Assembly: GCF_001006805.1 (NCBI RefSeq)
Contig: NZ_LN811350.1
Location: 625,324 to 689,323, forward strand
Length of the DNA: 64,000 bases
DNA from: Microvirga massiliensis
Lineage (GTDB): Bacteria; Pseudomonadota; Alphaproteobacteria; Rhizobiales; Beijerinckiaceae
Direction: 5' to 3'
Under the pieces are notes generated by a model. That model was given only the letters and a program-made list of their open reading frames with translations. It was not told where the DNA came from and did no database searches. This document shows, one piece after another, positions 45,573 to 53,998 of the stretch (position 1 is the first letter of the stretch; the number at the start of each line of letters is the position of its first letter). Made by a program: the position numbers and the translations under genes.

Positions 45573-46109
45573 ATGGACACGACCGGCGCAGGCGCTGCTG
45601 ATCTGTGGGTGTTCGGATACGGGTCTCTGATGTGGAGACCCGGCTTCCCATTTGTCGAACGACGATACGGCCTGATCCATGGCTATCACCGGTCTCTCTG
45701 CGTCCTGTCCCATGTGCATCGCGGCACGCCCGAACGGCCGGGGCTGGTGCTCGGGCTCGACCGAGGCGGGTGCTGCCACGGGGTCGCTTTCCGGATCGCA
45801 GCAGAAGAAGTCGCCGGGACGGTCCACTACCTGCGTGAGCGCGAGCAGGTGACGGGTGTCTACCGCGAGCGGCATCTGCCTGTCCGGCTCGATGACACGC
45901 GCCGCATTACGGCCTTGGCCTATGTGGTCGATCGGGCTCACCCGCAATATGCGGGACGGCTCCCGGACACCGAATTGCTGCGCCTCGTGCGTCAGGGCGA
46001 GGGCGTTTCCGGCCCGAACACGGATTACGTCCGCTCGACCTACGAGCACCTGCAGGCGATGGGGGTCGTCGACCCGATCCTCGCAGGTCTGGCCACCAAG
46101 CTCGTTTGA
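45573..46109 (+). CDS. Gamma-glutamylcyclotransferase, ChaC-like
   Basis: 178 residues. VFGYGSLMWRPGF is the substrate-binding loop and GVYRERHLPV precedes the catalytic Glu region of ChaC proteins; GPNTDYVRSTYEHL is a C-terminal signature. It degrades glutathione to 5-oxoproline and Cys-Gly. Length is normal. The start is ATG 45573; its ribosome-binding site is distant and weak. Confidence 0.93.
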   Translation: MDTTGAGAADLWVFGYGSLMWRPGFPFVERRYGLIHGYHRSLCVLSHVHRGTPERPGLVLGLDRGGCCHGVAFRIAAEEVAGTVHYLREREQVTGVYRERHLPVRLDDTRRITALAYVVDRAHPQYAGRLPDTELLRLVRQGEGVSGPNTDYVRSTYEHLQAMGVVDPILAGLATKLV

Positions 46110-46115
46110 TCCGGT

Positions 46116-46535
46116 TCAGACCTCGGAGCGTTGTCTGGGGCGCCGTCCGCCGCGCATGAGGTCCCTGACGATCGCTTCTCGCTCTCCGGCATCGTCCGCA
46201 AGGCGGTGAATGTGGATCTCGGTTGCACCCAGATCCCGCGCGCGCGCAAGCCACTCGGCATTACGCGCCTCGCATTCCGAAGCTCCGATCGCCACGGCTT
46301 CCAGAATGCGGGCGTCTCCACCGGGCATCCGCCGCACGGCGAGCATGATGGCTTCGGTCGCGCCAAGTACGCTCGCCTCATCGGAAAGGGAATGTACGCC
46401 GACGACATAGCGCTGGCCCGACCGTCCGCGCCAGGACGTCAGCAACAGACCGATATGCCGCAATCCGGACGCCGCCTTCAGGCGCTCCTCGCGGACCATC
46501 GCGCTCACCATCCGTTCCTCCAGCAGCGACTGCAT
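46116..46535 (-). CDS. Hypothetical protein, 139 residues, alpha/beta
   Basis: The frame begins MQSLLEERMVSAMVREERLK and has no export signal. It alternates helices and strands (RHIGLLLTSW, RYVVGVHSL, EVVAIGA-like stretches) and ends in an Arg-rich tail. It lies convergent to the gamma-glutamylcyclotransferase gene with a 6-bp gap. I do not recognise it. ATG 46535 is preferred to a TTG at 46547. Confidence 0.55.
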   Translation of the reverse strand: MQSLLEERMVSAMVREERLKAASGLRHIGLLLTSWRGRSGQRYVVGVHSLSDEASVLGATEAIMLAVRRMPGGDARILEAVAIGASECEARNAEWLARARDLGATEIHIHRLADDAGEREAIVRDLMRGGRRPRQRSEV

Positions 46536-46711
46536 GCCATCCCCCAAACGAATGTTCGTGATTTGTTCTCAACTTAGCCGGAGGACCGTCGCTGCGTCAA
46601 GAAGCGCCTCGCGTCAGAGAGAGGGAAGGGCGCTCGCCCTTGGCACCAAGGCTTGTGAATATCCAGCGCACCCGAGGCGCGACTGTCGCATGATGGACAT
46701 GCTGTCGGCCG

Positions 46712-47461
46712 CTATGCCCCTGGCGCCGGGGCCAGCGGACCGAGTTCGCGCAGGCCCTCTTCGAGGAGCCTGTTGGAGCCTTCCTCGAGACGCGCTTGGA
46801 GCTGGCGGAAAAACTCGTCGCGGGGGAGGCCGGGCGGGATCGGGTCGAGCACTTCGACTACGATCGTGCCGGGCCGGCGCAGGAACTTGCGCCGCGGCCA
46901 AAAGAGTCCCGAGTTCAACGCGACTGGAAGGCAAGGAGCGCCGATATTCCTATAGAGATGCGCCACGCCGAACTTGTAGGCCGGCGGCGCTCCGGGCGGA
47001 CGGCGCGTCCCTTCCGGGAAGATGAGGATCTGGCGGCCCTCCCGCACGGCCTCGCGCGCACGGAGATTCAGCGCATTGAGTGCGGAGGACCCGCCTTTCC
47101 GGTCGATCGCCACGCTCTGGGCCTTCCAGGCATACCATCCGAAGAGCGGGATCCACATCAACTCGCGCTTCAGGACGAAAACGGGATCATCGAAGATCCG
47201 CAGAAGGGCGAAGGTTTCCCAGAGCGACTGGTGCTTGGCTGCCACGATCAGGCCGCCGGGCGGGATCTTCTCGCATCCCCGGAACTCCACGCGAGTGCCC
47301 GCGACGACACGAAGGAGGAACAGGGAAGAGCCGGCCCAGAGCCGTGCTGCCTGCATGAAGACAGGCCTCGGCAACAGGAGCGTCGGGCTGATGGCGATCA
47401 TCCAGACGATGAGATTGAGATAGTAGAGGGTGTTGAAAGCGAGAGAGCGGAAGACGAGCAT
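46712..47461 (-). CDS. plsC: 1-acyl-sn-glycerol-3-phosphate acyltransferase
   Basis: 249 residues. Two N-terminal hydrophobic helices precede the acyltransferase domain. The catalytic block is KHQSLWETF, an HX4E rather than the usual HX4D, followed by FVLKRELMWIPLFG, IDRKGG and IFPEGTRR. It should acylate lysophosphatidate in phospholipid synthesis. It lies downstream of the YdcF-like and ftsX genes on the same strand. Confidence 0.9.
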   Translation of the reverse strand: MLVFRSLAFNTLYYLNLIVWMIAISPTLLLPRPVFMQAARLWAGSSLFLLRVVAGTRVEFRGCEKIPPGGLIVAAKHQSLWETFALLRIFDDPVFVLKRELMWIPLFGWYAWKAQSVAIDRKGGSSALNALNLRAREAVREGRQILIFPEGTRRPPGAPPAYKFGVAHLYRNIGAPCLPVALNSGLFWPRRKFLRRPGTIVVEVLDPIPPGLPRDEFFRQLQARLEEGSNRLLEEGLRELGPLAPAPGA

Positions 47462-47632
47462 GGGGCCGGGTTGGGAAGGGCAGGCCCGTTTAGGACATTT
47501 TCGGCCACATGGGGAACGGGCCTGACGACAAAGTTCGCATTCTCAGGGGGCCAGGAAGGCCGTTTCGGTGAGTTGGAAGCTTCCGGGCCGGGGATGCGTG
47601 GGGAGATAAGCCTGCTCGAAGCAGGCTCCTCG

Positions 47633-48415
47633 CTATTCCGAGCTGTCCTCGGTCAGAATCTTGACGGGCTCACCTCCGAAGAGGGTGGTCGCAGCGGAGG
47701 TCTCCGGGTCGCCTTCGAGCAGCCGGCGCAACCGCATCACCACGAACTTCACGTATTCCGATGCGAGAAGCCGCGCCGTTGCGGGATCGTGCCACCAGGT
47801 CGCGGGGTCGAGGTTCGGGGTCACGACGGAATGCGGGATCTTCCGCAGGTTCGGCATCACATGGTCGAGCTCGTCGAGAGTCCGCGGCATGTGATAGGCC
47901 GAGGTGACCACGATGAGTGAGCGGAACCCATTCCGTTCCGCCCAGCGCCGTGTCTCGATCGCGTTTCCGATCGTGTTCCGCGCCCGGTAATCGAGGTCGA
48001 CACAACACTCGACGAGGCGACGCTGGCCGGGATTGAGGCGAGCGATCTCCTCCCGGCTCGTGCGCTCGTTGACTCCCGAAATCAGAAGACGATGGGCATA
48101 ACCCTGGGCCAGGAGATCGATTGCATCGCCGATCCGCTGGGCGCCGCCCGTCAGAGCGACAATGCCGTCCGCCCGCTCGGCCGGGAGCCGCTCGAGCCGC
48201 TCGAGAGACTGCACGAAAACGAGGAAGCCGATTGCGAAGGCAAGAACGGTGGCCGTCGACGATACCGCGACGCCGAGGAGCGCAGCGCGCAAGTGACGGC
48301 CGGTGCGCCGCGCCGGAGCCGGCACGGCACTCGCCGCCTTGCTCCAGCCCCAACCAAGTGGCTCAGGCATGCGGACGACACCGAACGATGCGACGTTGCG
48401 CAAATGTGCGTTCAT
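47633..48415 (-). CDS. YdcF/SanA-like DUF218 membrane protein
   Basis: 260 residues. One membrane helix (about residues 48-68) is followed by a DUF218 domain: DGIVALTGGAQRIGDAIDLL, HRLLISGVN, ARNTIGNAIETRRW and VVTSAYHMPRTL are all family hallmarks. These proteins influence envelope polysaccharide or peptidoglycan metabolism in other bacteria. It lies between ftsX and plsC in the same orientation. Confidence 0.92.
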   Translation of the reverse strand: MNAHLRNVASFGVVRMPEPLGWGWSKAASAVPAPARRTGRHLRAALLGVAVSSTATVLAFAIGFLVFVQSLERLERLPAERADGIVALTGGAQRIGDAIDLLAQGYAHRLLISGVNERTSREEIARLNPGQRRLVECCVDLDYRARNTIGNAIETRRWAERNGFRSLIVVTSAYHMPRTLDELDHVMPNLRKIPHSVVTPNLDPATWWHDPATARLLASEYVKFVVMRLRRLLEGDPETSAATTLFGGEPVKILTEDSSE

Positions 48416-48448
48416 GGGAGCGAGGATAGGGGCGAATAGGGCAGCGTG

Positions 48449-48608
48449 GAGGCAGGTCGCTCGGGAAACCGTGAAGGCAGGTCATCCGGGAAACCTATGT
48501 GCCGTTATCGTTAACAAATCCAACTCGTGGAGCGCGGAAACCAAGACCGTATGCGCCGTTAAGAAACCGGCAGCCGAGAGCCTATACGCCGTTGTCGCTG
48601 AGAAATCG
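48449..48608. repeat. Short degenerate repeats between ftsX and the ydcF-like gene
   Basis: Two 22-nt units (48449-48470 and 48474-48495) share GGCAGGTC and CGGGAAACC with a 25-bp period. They are followed by three related segments at 48495-48521, 48548-48568 and 48582-48608 containing variants of TATRYGCCGTT then AGAAA/ACAAA. The last of these is the 3' end of ftsX itself. The pattern suggests local duplication of the ftsX tail. Confidence 0.5.
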
Positions 48609-49565
48609 CCTGACCGTCACGCGGGAGACGATGCCGGCGATCGCGGAAACCATGAAAGCAATGAGAACAATGATGGCATAGCCCCGCCAGCCGATCGAGA
48701 AGCTCCCGAAAAGCGCCTCGATCTGGTCACCTGCCGGACTCGCCCGCCAAGCCTGTGCCAGCAGGCCGAACAGGATTGTCAGAAGGAGCGCCGCCGCAGC
48801 CCCGACGATGCTGCCGCGCAGGCCGAGCCGGAAGAAACGCCGCTGGAATTCACGCGCAATGTAGTCGTCATTCGCTCCCACGAAATGCAGCACTTCAACG
48901 ACCTCCCGGCTGCCCGCCATGGCGCCGCGGGTGGCGAAGATCACGGCCAGAGCGGCCGCAGCAAGCACCAGGGCGACCAGCGCCAGACCGATTCCCACGA
49001 CGGTATTCGCCATTGTGGACAGGCGCGACACCCAGAGAGCGTGGTCGTCGAGGGACGCCCCTGGAACCTGGTTCCGCAATTGCTCGCGGAGTTCCGTGAA
49101 GTCGGGTCGCGCCTCGTCCGCAAGCTGCAACACGATCAGGCGCGGCACCGGCAGATCGCTGAAATCGAGGCCGGTTCCGAGCCAGGGCTCGAGCAGCCGT
49201 TCCGAGTCCGCCTGAGTAAAGGGCTGGGCGCTTTCGACGCCTGGGACGGCGCGCGCGAGGGCGGCCGCGCGCTCGACATCGGCCTCGATCGGGCGCTGCG
49301 CGTTCGGGCGGATCTGAATCGTCACTTCCCGAGTGACGGCAGCCCGCCACTCGGCCGAGCTTGCCGCAACGAGTTCGGCCCCGCCCGCGCAGAGAGCGGC
49401 CAGGAAGGTGAGAATCCCGATCACCGCCGCGAGCGCCCGTCCGCCAGTGGTGTCGACCGGCACGAGCGGCGCGCCACGGCGCAGAGTCGCCGGCAGGGGC
49501 CGCATTTCGGGAGTTGGCCGGGAGGGTTCCTCTTCCAAGACGTCCTGGTCGTAGATCTCATCCAT
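48582..49565 (-). CDS. ftsX: Cell division ABC-type permease FtsX
   Basis: 327 residues. A cytoplasmic N terminus with acidic residues precedes membrane helix 1, a periplasmic domain (about 70-180) and three further helices, the FtsX topology. With FtsE it regulates septal peptidoglycan hydrolases. ATG 49565 is preferred to a TTG at 49571. It is separated from ftsE by 209 bp, unusually far for this pair. The C terminus (VRRFLSDNGV) has echoes in the downstream repeats. Confidence 0.9.
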   Translation of the reverse strand: MDEIYDQDVLEEEPSRPTPEMRPLPATLRRGAPLVPVDTTGGRALAAVIGILTFLAALCAGGAELVAASSAEWRAAVTREVTIQIRPNAQRPIEADVERAAALARAVPGVESAQPFTQADSERLLEPWLGTGLDFSDLPVPRLIVLQLADEARPDFTELREQLRNQVPGASLDDHALWVSRLSTMANTVVGIGLALVALVLAAAALAVIFATRGAMAGSREVVEVLHFVGANDDYIAREFQRRFFRLGLRGSIVGAAAALLLTILFGLLAQAWRASPAGDQIEALFGSFSIGWRGYAIIVLIAFMVSAIAGIVSRVTVRRFLSDNGV

Positions 49566-49774
49566 GGGCAATCGCCGCTCTCACGCTCCATCTCGGCAGG
49601 ATGCCTGCCCTCCAGTGGGGGATCGTGACCCAGCCATAGACGATCCACCGCGACAGGTCGCCCCGGCCGGATCCGATCCATGGCGAGGACATCTGCACGG
49701 CGACCTCGGCGCTGCGACCCCGCGGGCCCGGTGCGAGCAGCTGGCCAATCAACCGATCTGTCCTTTTCGAGTTG

Positions 49775-50476
49775 CTAATCGTCGATGTGGAGTTGTCCAT
49801 CGCCGAGGACGAGCCGGCGTGCATCGACCTGGTCCATGAGCGTGAAATCGTGGGTTGCGATCACGACCGAGGTTCCGAGGCGATGCAATTCCAGGAAGAG
49901 ACGCAGGAGGCGCCGCGCCAGGGGAGGATCGACATTCCCGGTCGGCTCGTCGGCGAGAAGAAGATCCGGACGTACGATGAGTGCGCGAGCAATTGCCGCA
50001 CGCTGCTTCTCACCGCCGGACAGGACGGGTGGGAGGACATGCATCCGGTCTCCGAGCCCGACCCAACGAAGGAGTTCGACGACCTCGGACCTGTAGCTTG
50101 TCTCTTCGCGGCCCTGCACGCGCAACGGCAGCGCCACGTTCTCGTAGGTCGTGAGGTGATCGAGGAGGCGGAAGTCCTGGAACACGACGCCCATCCGCCT
50201 CCGCAGCTCCGTGAGTTCCTCCTTGGAGATGCGCGAAACATCCTGCCCGAACAGGGACACGAGGCCACGGGTCGGCCGCACCGACAGGAGGATCACGCGC
50301 AGGAGCGTCGTCTTCCCCGCGCCCGACGGGCCGGTGAGAAACTGGAAAGAGTGTGGTTCGATCGAGAATGTCAGATCGCGCAGGACCTCCGGACCCATTC
50401 CGTATCGGACGCCGACATTCTCCAGATGGACGGCCGGAGGCCGGACTTCGAATTCGTTCTCGAACAGTGCTTTCAC
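49775..50476 (-). CDS. ftsE: Cell division ATP-binding protein FtsE
   Basis: 233-residue ABC ATPase. Walker A is GPSGAGKTT, the Q-loop VFQDFRLL, the signature LSGGEKQR and the Walker B LLLADEPTGNVD, the last a diagnostic FtsE/LolD form. It powers FtsX. The start is GTG 50476; the ribosome-binding site is poor. It is divergent from the zinc-ribbon gene at 50544. Confidence 0.93.
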   Translation of the reverse strand: MKALFENEFEVRPPAVHLENVGVRYGMGPEVLRDLTFSIEPHSFQFLTGPSGAGKTTLLRVILLSVRPTRGLVSLFGQDVSRISKEELTELRRRMGVVFQDFRLLDHLTTYENVALPLRVQGREETSYRSEVVELLRWVGLGDRMHVLPPVLSGGEKQRAAIARALIVRPDLLLADEPTGNVDPPLARRLLRLFLELHRLGTSVVIATHDFTLMDQVDARRLVLGDGQLHIDD

Positions 50477-50543
50477 CCGAACTTAACCGCGAGGGGACGA
50501 TAAAACCGGCATGGAGGCTCGCGCCCACCGGCCCTGATTCGCC

Positions 50544-51170
50544 ATGCTCATCGTCTGTCCCTCCTGTGCAAGCGAATATACGATCGATCCGGCGAAATTG
50601 GGCACGGACGGGCGGCGCCTGAAATGTGCCATCTGCCGGGATATCTGGTTCTGCCGCTCTGACGGGACTGCGGGTGACATGCCCTCCTCGGCCGCGCCTG
50701 CGCTCGATGCGGCATCGGTCGGGCCGCCGCAACCGGCTGGCCGGGCCCGGCGGCTCTCGATGCTCGCGTTGTGCCTTGTCCTCGCAGCCGCGGCTATTCC
50801 GGTAGCACCGCTCATTTTCCCCCGCATCGAGGCCCTGGGCGAGGCGCTCGCGGTTCCTCTCACGCTCGACGGGATCGACCCGGTTCTCTCGCAGGACGGC
50901 CGCGAATTGGTGGTCCGCGGCGTGATCGGCAATGCGGGAAGCCGGGAGCACGGCATCCCGACCCTTGAAATCGCCGTCCAGAGCGGGGATGAAGAGGTGC
51001 TCGCCAGTTCGACGCATGCGCCCCCGAGACCTGTTCTGGGGCCGGGCGAATCGGTAGAGTTCGAGGTCCGAGTTCAGTCCCCGCCTGCGGACGGGCGCCA
51101 AGTTCGGGTTCAGTTCACGCGCTCGGGCCTTGCGGTTGCGTCGCGCTTCCTTCGGGATGGATCCTTATGA
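50544..51170 (+). CDS. MJ0042-type zinc-ribbon membrane protein
   Basis: 208 residues. The N-terminal zinc ribbon has CPSC and CAIC pairs around a KLGTDGRRLKC segment. A membrane helix lies at about 75-95, followed by a periplasmic beta-sandwich-like domain related to DUF3426 (LVVRGVIGNAGSREHGIP; PPRPVLGPGESVEFEVR). The family commonly lies next to ftsE or hpt in alphaproteobacteria; function is unknown. Its stop overlaps the hpt start by four bases. Confidence 0.85.
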   Translation: MLIVCPSCASEYTIDPAKLGTDGRRLKCAICRDIWFCRSDGTAGDMPSSAAPALDAASVGPPQPAGRARRLSMLALCLVLAAAAIPVAPLIFPRIEALGEALAVPLTLDGIDPVLSQDGRELVVRGVIGNAGSREHGIPTLEIAVQSGDEEVLASSTHAPPRPVLGPGESVEFEVRVQSPPADGRQVRVQFTRSGLAVASRFLRDGSL

Positions 51171-51733
51171 CAGCTCCGCGACGCGTTCGCGTTCTTTTTG
51201 ACGAAGCCACCATCGCCCGGCGCAATGACGAGCTGGCGCGCGACATCGCCGCCGCCGAGCCCAAGGACCTGCTGGTCGTTGCGGTGCTCAAAGGCAGCTT
51301 CATGTTCGCGGCAGACCTCATCCGTGCGCTCCATCGCGTGGGTTTGGACCCGCAGGTCGAGTTCATCCATCTGTCGAGCTACCGCGCGAGGACCAGTTCC
51401 TCGGGACAGGTGACGATCCTGCGCGATGTGGAAAGCGACGTGAAGGGTCGCGACGTGCTGCTCGTGGACGACATTCTCGAGTCCGGGCGTACGATCGTCT
51501 TTGCGAAGGATCTCCTGATGGCCCGCGGCGCTAGGCGCGTCCTCACTGCCGTTCTCCTGGAGAAGCCCGGCAAGCGCTCGGTCTCGATCGATGCGGATTT
51601 CGTGGGGTTCACCTGCCCCGACGTGTTCGTCGTCGGCTACGGCATGGACATCGCGCATGCCTACCGCCAACTCCCCTTCGTCGGGGTCGTCGATCATCTC
51701 GACAGCGAGCCCGACCTCTTCGGCGGGACGTGA
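51167..51733 (+). CDS. hpt: Hypoxanthine-guanine phosphoribosyltransferase
   Basis: 188 residues. The PRPP-binding motif is VLLVDDILESGRT; LKGSFMFAADL and YGMDIAHAYRQLPFVGVV are further HPRT signatures. It salvages hypoxanthine or guanine to nucleotides. The ATGA overlap with the zinc-ribbon gene and the 3-bp gap to the receiver gene show an operon. Confidence 0.94.
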   Translation: MTAPRRVRVLFDEATIARRNDELARDIAAAEPKDLLVVAVLKGSFMFAADLIRALHRVGLDPQVEFIHLSSYRARTSSSGQVTILRDVESDVKGRDVLLVDDILESGRTIVFAKDLLMARGARRVLTAVLLEKPGKRSVSIDADFVGFTCPDVFVVGYGMDIAHAYRQLPFVGVVDHLDSEPDLFGGT

Positions 51734-51736
51734 GAC

Positions 51737-52099
51737 ATGGCCCGGGTTCTTCTGGTCGATGACGAGGAGCCGGTTCGCGCGCTTCTGAAACGCGGCCTCG
51801 AGATGGACGGACATGTGGTCACCACGGCCAGCGATGGCGGAGACGGGCTCGATCGCCTGCGCGAGAATCCGGGCTCCTTCGAGGTTCTCGTGACCGACAT
51901 CAGGATGCCGGTCATGGACGGGATCGCCCTCGCGCTGGCCGCGAAGCGCGACGAGCCGGCTCTCGAGATCATCCTGATGACGGGCTTTGCGGATCAGAGA
52001 GAGCGCGCCAAGAATCTCGAGGTGATCGTCGCCGACGTGCTCACTAAGCCGTTCGGCCTTGCGGATCTGAGAAATGCCGTCGCAAGGCTCGTGAGCTGA
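51737..52099 (+). CDS. Single-domain response regulator, CpdR-like
   Basis: 120 residues, a receiver only. The acidic pocket is LVDDEEP, the phospho-acceptor Asp is in LVTDIRMPVMDG, the switch Thr in LMTGFA and the Lys in LTKPFG. Length and sequence resemble CpdR, the receiver that controls ClpXP-dependent proteolysis in the Caulobacter/Rhizobium cell cycle. The identity is plausible but unproved, because many stand-alone receivers look alike. Confidence 0.75.
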   Translation: MARVLLVDDEEPVRALLKRGLEMDGHVVTTASDGGDGLDRLRENPGSFEVLVTDIRMPVMDGIALALAAKRDEPALEIILMTGFADQRERAKNLEVIVADVLTKPFGLADLRNAVARLVS

Positions 52100-52115
52100 A
52101 GATCTCCGGTGATGT

Positions 52116-52622
52116 TCAGGCGTTGAGCCACCATATCGATGCGTTCAGGGCGGTCGCGTAGCAAACCCATGCTGCGTAGGGGACGAGAAGCCATCCGCTC
52201 AATGGATCGACATTCATGAAAGCACGGACCGTTGCCGCGATGGCGAGGAGAAGAAGCAGGATGACGATGAGCCCGGCGGCAGGGCTCTGCAATGCGAAGA
52301 ATGCGAATGACCAAACGGTATTCAGAGCAAGCTGAATGGAAAATGCCAGAATGGCATTCCGCCGGTCCCGGCCCGTTTGCACGAGCGCGAGAATGCGCCA
52401 CGCTGCGAGCCCCATCATCGCATAGAGCACCGTCCAGACGGGTGCGAAGACCCAGTTGGGCGGCGTGAAGGCAGGTTTCTCGAGCCCTGCGTACCAGGTC
52501 GGGATGTTCGGCGTCGTTGCGACACTGCCGAGAAAACCAGCGCCAACGACCATCAGCCCAGCCAAGAGGGCGTTCCGGCCGGGATCAGCGGGTCGTGGAT
52601 TGAGCGGAGGTGTGTTGCGCAA
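52116..52622 (-). CDS. TspO/MBR family tryptophan-rich sensory protein
   Basis: 168 residues with five membrane helices. WYAGLEKPAFTPPNWVFAPVWTVLY is the family signature spread over about residues 43-67, and LNTVWSFAFF and ALNASIWWLN are further matches. TspO binds porphyrins and modulates stress or photosynthesis gene expression in alphaproteobacteria. The start is a TTG at 52622, as later ATGs would cut helix 1. Confidence 0.92.
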   Translation of the reverse strand: MRNTPPLNPRPADPGRNALLAGLMVVGAGFLGSVATTPNIPTWYAGLEKPAFTPPNWVFAPVWTVLYAMMGLAAWRILALVQTGRDRRNAILAFSIQLALNTVWSFAFFALQSPAAGLIVILLLLLAIAATVRAFMNVDPLSGWLLVPYAAWVCYATALNASIWWLNA

Positions 52623-52803
52623 CTGATCGGTTCCCTGTGCGATGGCAAGTTCACTCGGATGTGTTCCGGTGTCCTGCGCCGATATAGGGCGCCAGATCGG
52701 GCTACCGCCTGCGTGTCCATTCCACCGCCTCGTCAGCCAAGCATGCTAGGACATTACCGCGATGCGGCGACGGCAAAGTGGCCCACAAACGCGAGGAGCC
52801 TTC

Positions 52804-53964
52804 ATGAGCAGCGATCCAGCCTGGACTAAGCGCAGCCTCGTCGCACAGGCGCTCGGGAAGGTCGATCCTCAAACGCGCGCGGTCGTTCCACCGATTCACG
52901 TTGCTACGACCTATATCCGCGATCCCGACAACAGCTATTCCTCGGGATACATTTACGGCCGCCCCGACAATGCCACCGTTCGCGATGCGGAAGCCGTGAT
53001 CGCGATGCTGGAGGATGCGTCGGGTGGGGCTCTCCTCTTCGGATCCGGCATGGCCGCGGCCATCGCGCTATTCCTGTCGCTCGCGCCGGGAGACCACGTC
53101 GTCGCTTCGCGGGTCATGTACTGGGCCCTCCGGAACTGGCTGGCCGGAGAAGGGGCCCGCTTCGGGCTTGCCATCGATTTTGTCGAAACCGACAATCTCG
53201 ATCAGTTGCGGAAAGCCGTGGTTCCAGGCCGCACCAAGCTGGTCTGGGTCGAAACCCCATCGAACCCGCTCTGGACGATCACCGACATCGCGTCTGCCGC
53301 CGAGATCGCGCACGCCGCCGGCGCTCGCCTTGCGGTGGATTCGACAGCCGCCTCTCCGATCCACACGCGCCCCCTCGCACTGGGAGCGGACATCGTGATG
53401 CATGCCGCCACGAAGGTGCTCAACGGGCATTCGGACGTGGTCGCTGGCGCCCTGGTGGCCGCCCGCGCCGACCCGTTCTGGGAAAAGATCACGGCCGTTC
53501 GCCGGACTCATGGCGCCATTCTGGGTCCGTTCGAGGCCTTCCTGCTCCTGCGCGGAATGCGCACGCTTCCCCTGCGCGCAGCCGCGCAATCCAGGAGCGC
53601 GCTGGCGCTGGCGGAGCGGCTTTCCGCGCATCCGCACGTCGCGCGCGTTTTGTATCCGGGCCTGCCGCAGCACCCCCATCACAATGTCGCGGCACGGCAG
53701 ATGGAGGGAGGTTTCGGCTACATGCTCTCGATCCAGGTCATCGGCGGCGAGACGGCGGCGATCGGCACAGCAGCCCGGGTCCGGCTCTGGAAACGTGCGA
53801 CTTCGCTCGGCGGGGTTGAAAGCCTCATCGAGCATCGGGCCTCGATCGAGGGAACGGGTTCTCCCTGTCCACCGGATCTGCTACGCCTTTCGACCGGGAT
53901 TGAGGATCCGGAGGATCTCTACTGGGACCTCGATGAAGCGCTTCGGGCCGCGCATTCCGGATAA
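52804..53964 (+). CDS. Cys/Met metabolism PLP-dependent enzyme (cystathionine lyase/synthase-like)
   Basis: 386 residues. VPPIHVATTYIRDPDN and GYIYGRPDNATVRDAE open the fold; the PLP Lys is in HAATKVLNGHSDVV; VWVETPSNPLWTITDI binds the cofactor ring. The C terminus (SLGGVESLIEHRA) is typical. It could be cystathionine beta-lyase or gamma-synthase or an O-acylhomoserine sulfhydrylase; MetX in this window gives a methionine context but not adjacency. The start ATG has GAGGAG upstream. Confidence 0.9.
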   Translation: MSSDPAWTKRSLVAQALGKVDPQTRAVVPPIHVATTYIRDPDNSYSSGYIYGRPDNATVRDAEAVIAMLEDASGGALLFGSGMAAAIALFLSLAPGDHVVASRVMYWALRNWLAGEGARFGLAIDFVETDNLDQLRKAVVPGRTKLVWVETPSNPLWTITDIASAAEIAHAAGARLAVDSTAASPIHTRPLALGADIVMHAATKVLNGHSDVVAGALVAARADPFWEKITAVRRTHGAILGPFEAFLLLRGMRTLPLRAAAQSRSALALAERLSAHPHVARVLYPGLPQHPHHNVAARQMEGGFGYMLSIQVIGGETAAIGTAARVRLWKRATSLGGVESLIEHRASIEGTGSPCPPDLLRLSTGIEDPEDLYWDLDEALRAAHSG

Positions 53965-53998
53965 TGCGGAGTGGGACCCAGAAGATCGCGATGGGGTT

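Noticed and set aside
49558..49800. 80-codon frame between ftsE and ftsX as a gene
   Set aside because: It overlaps both neighbours' ends and has no ribosome-binding site or motif; kept only as a question about the gap.
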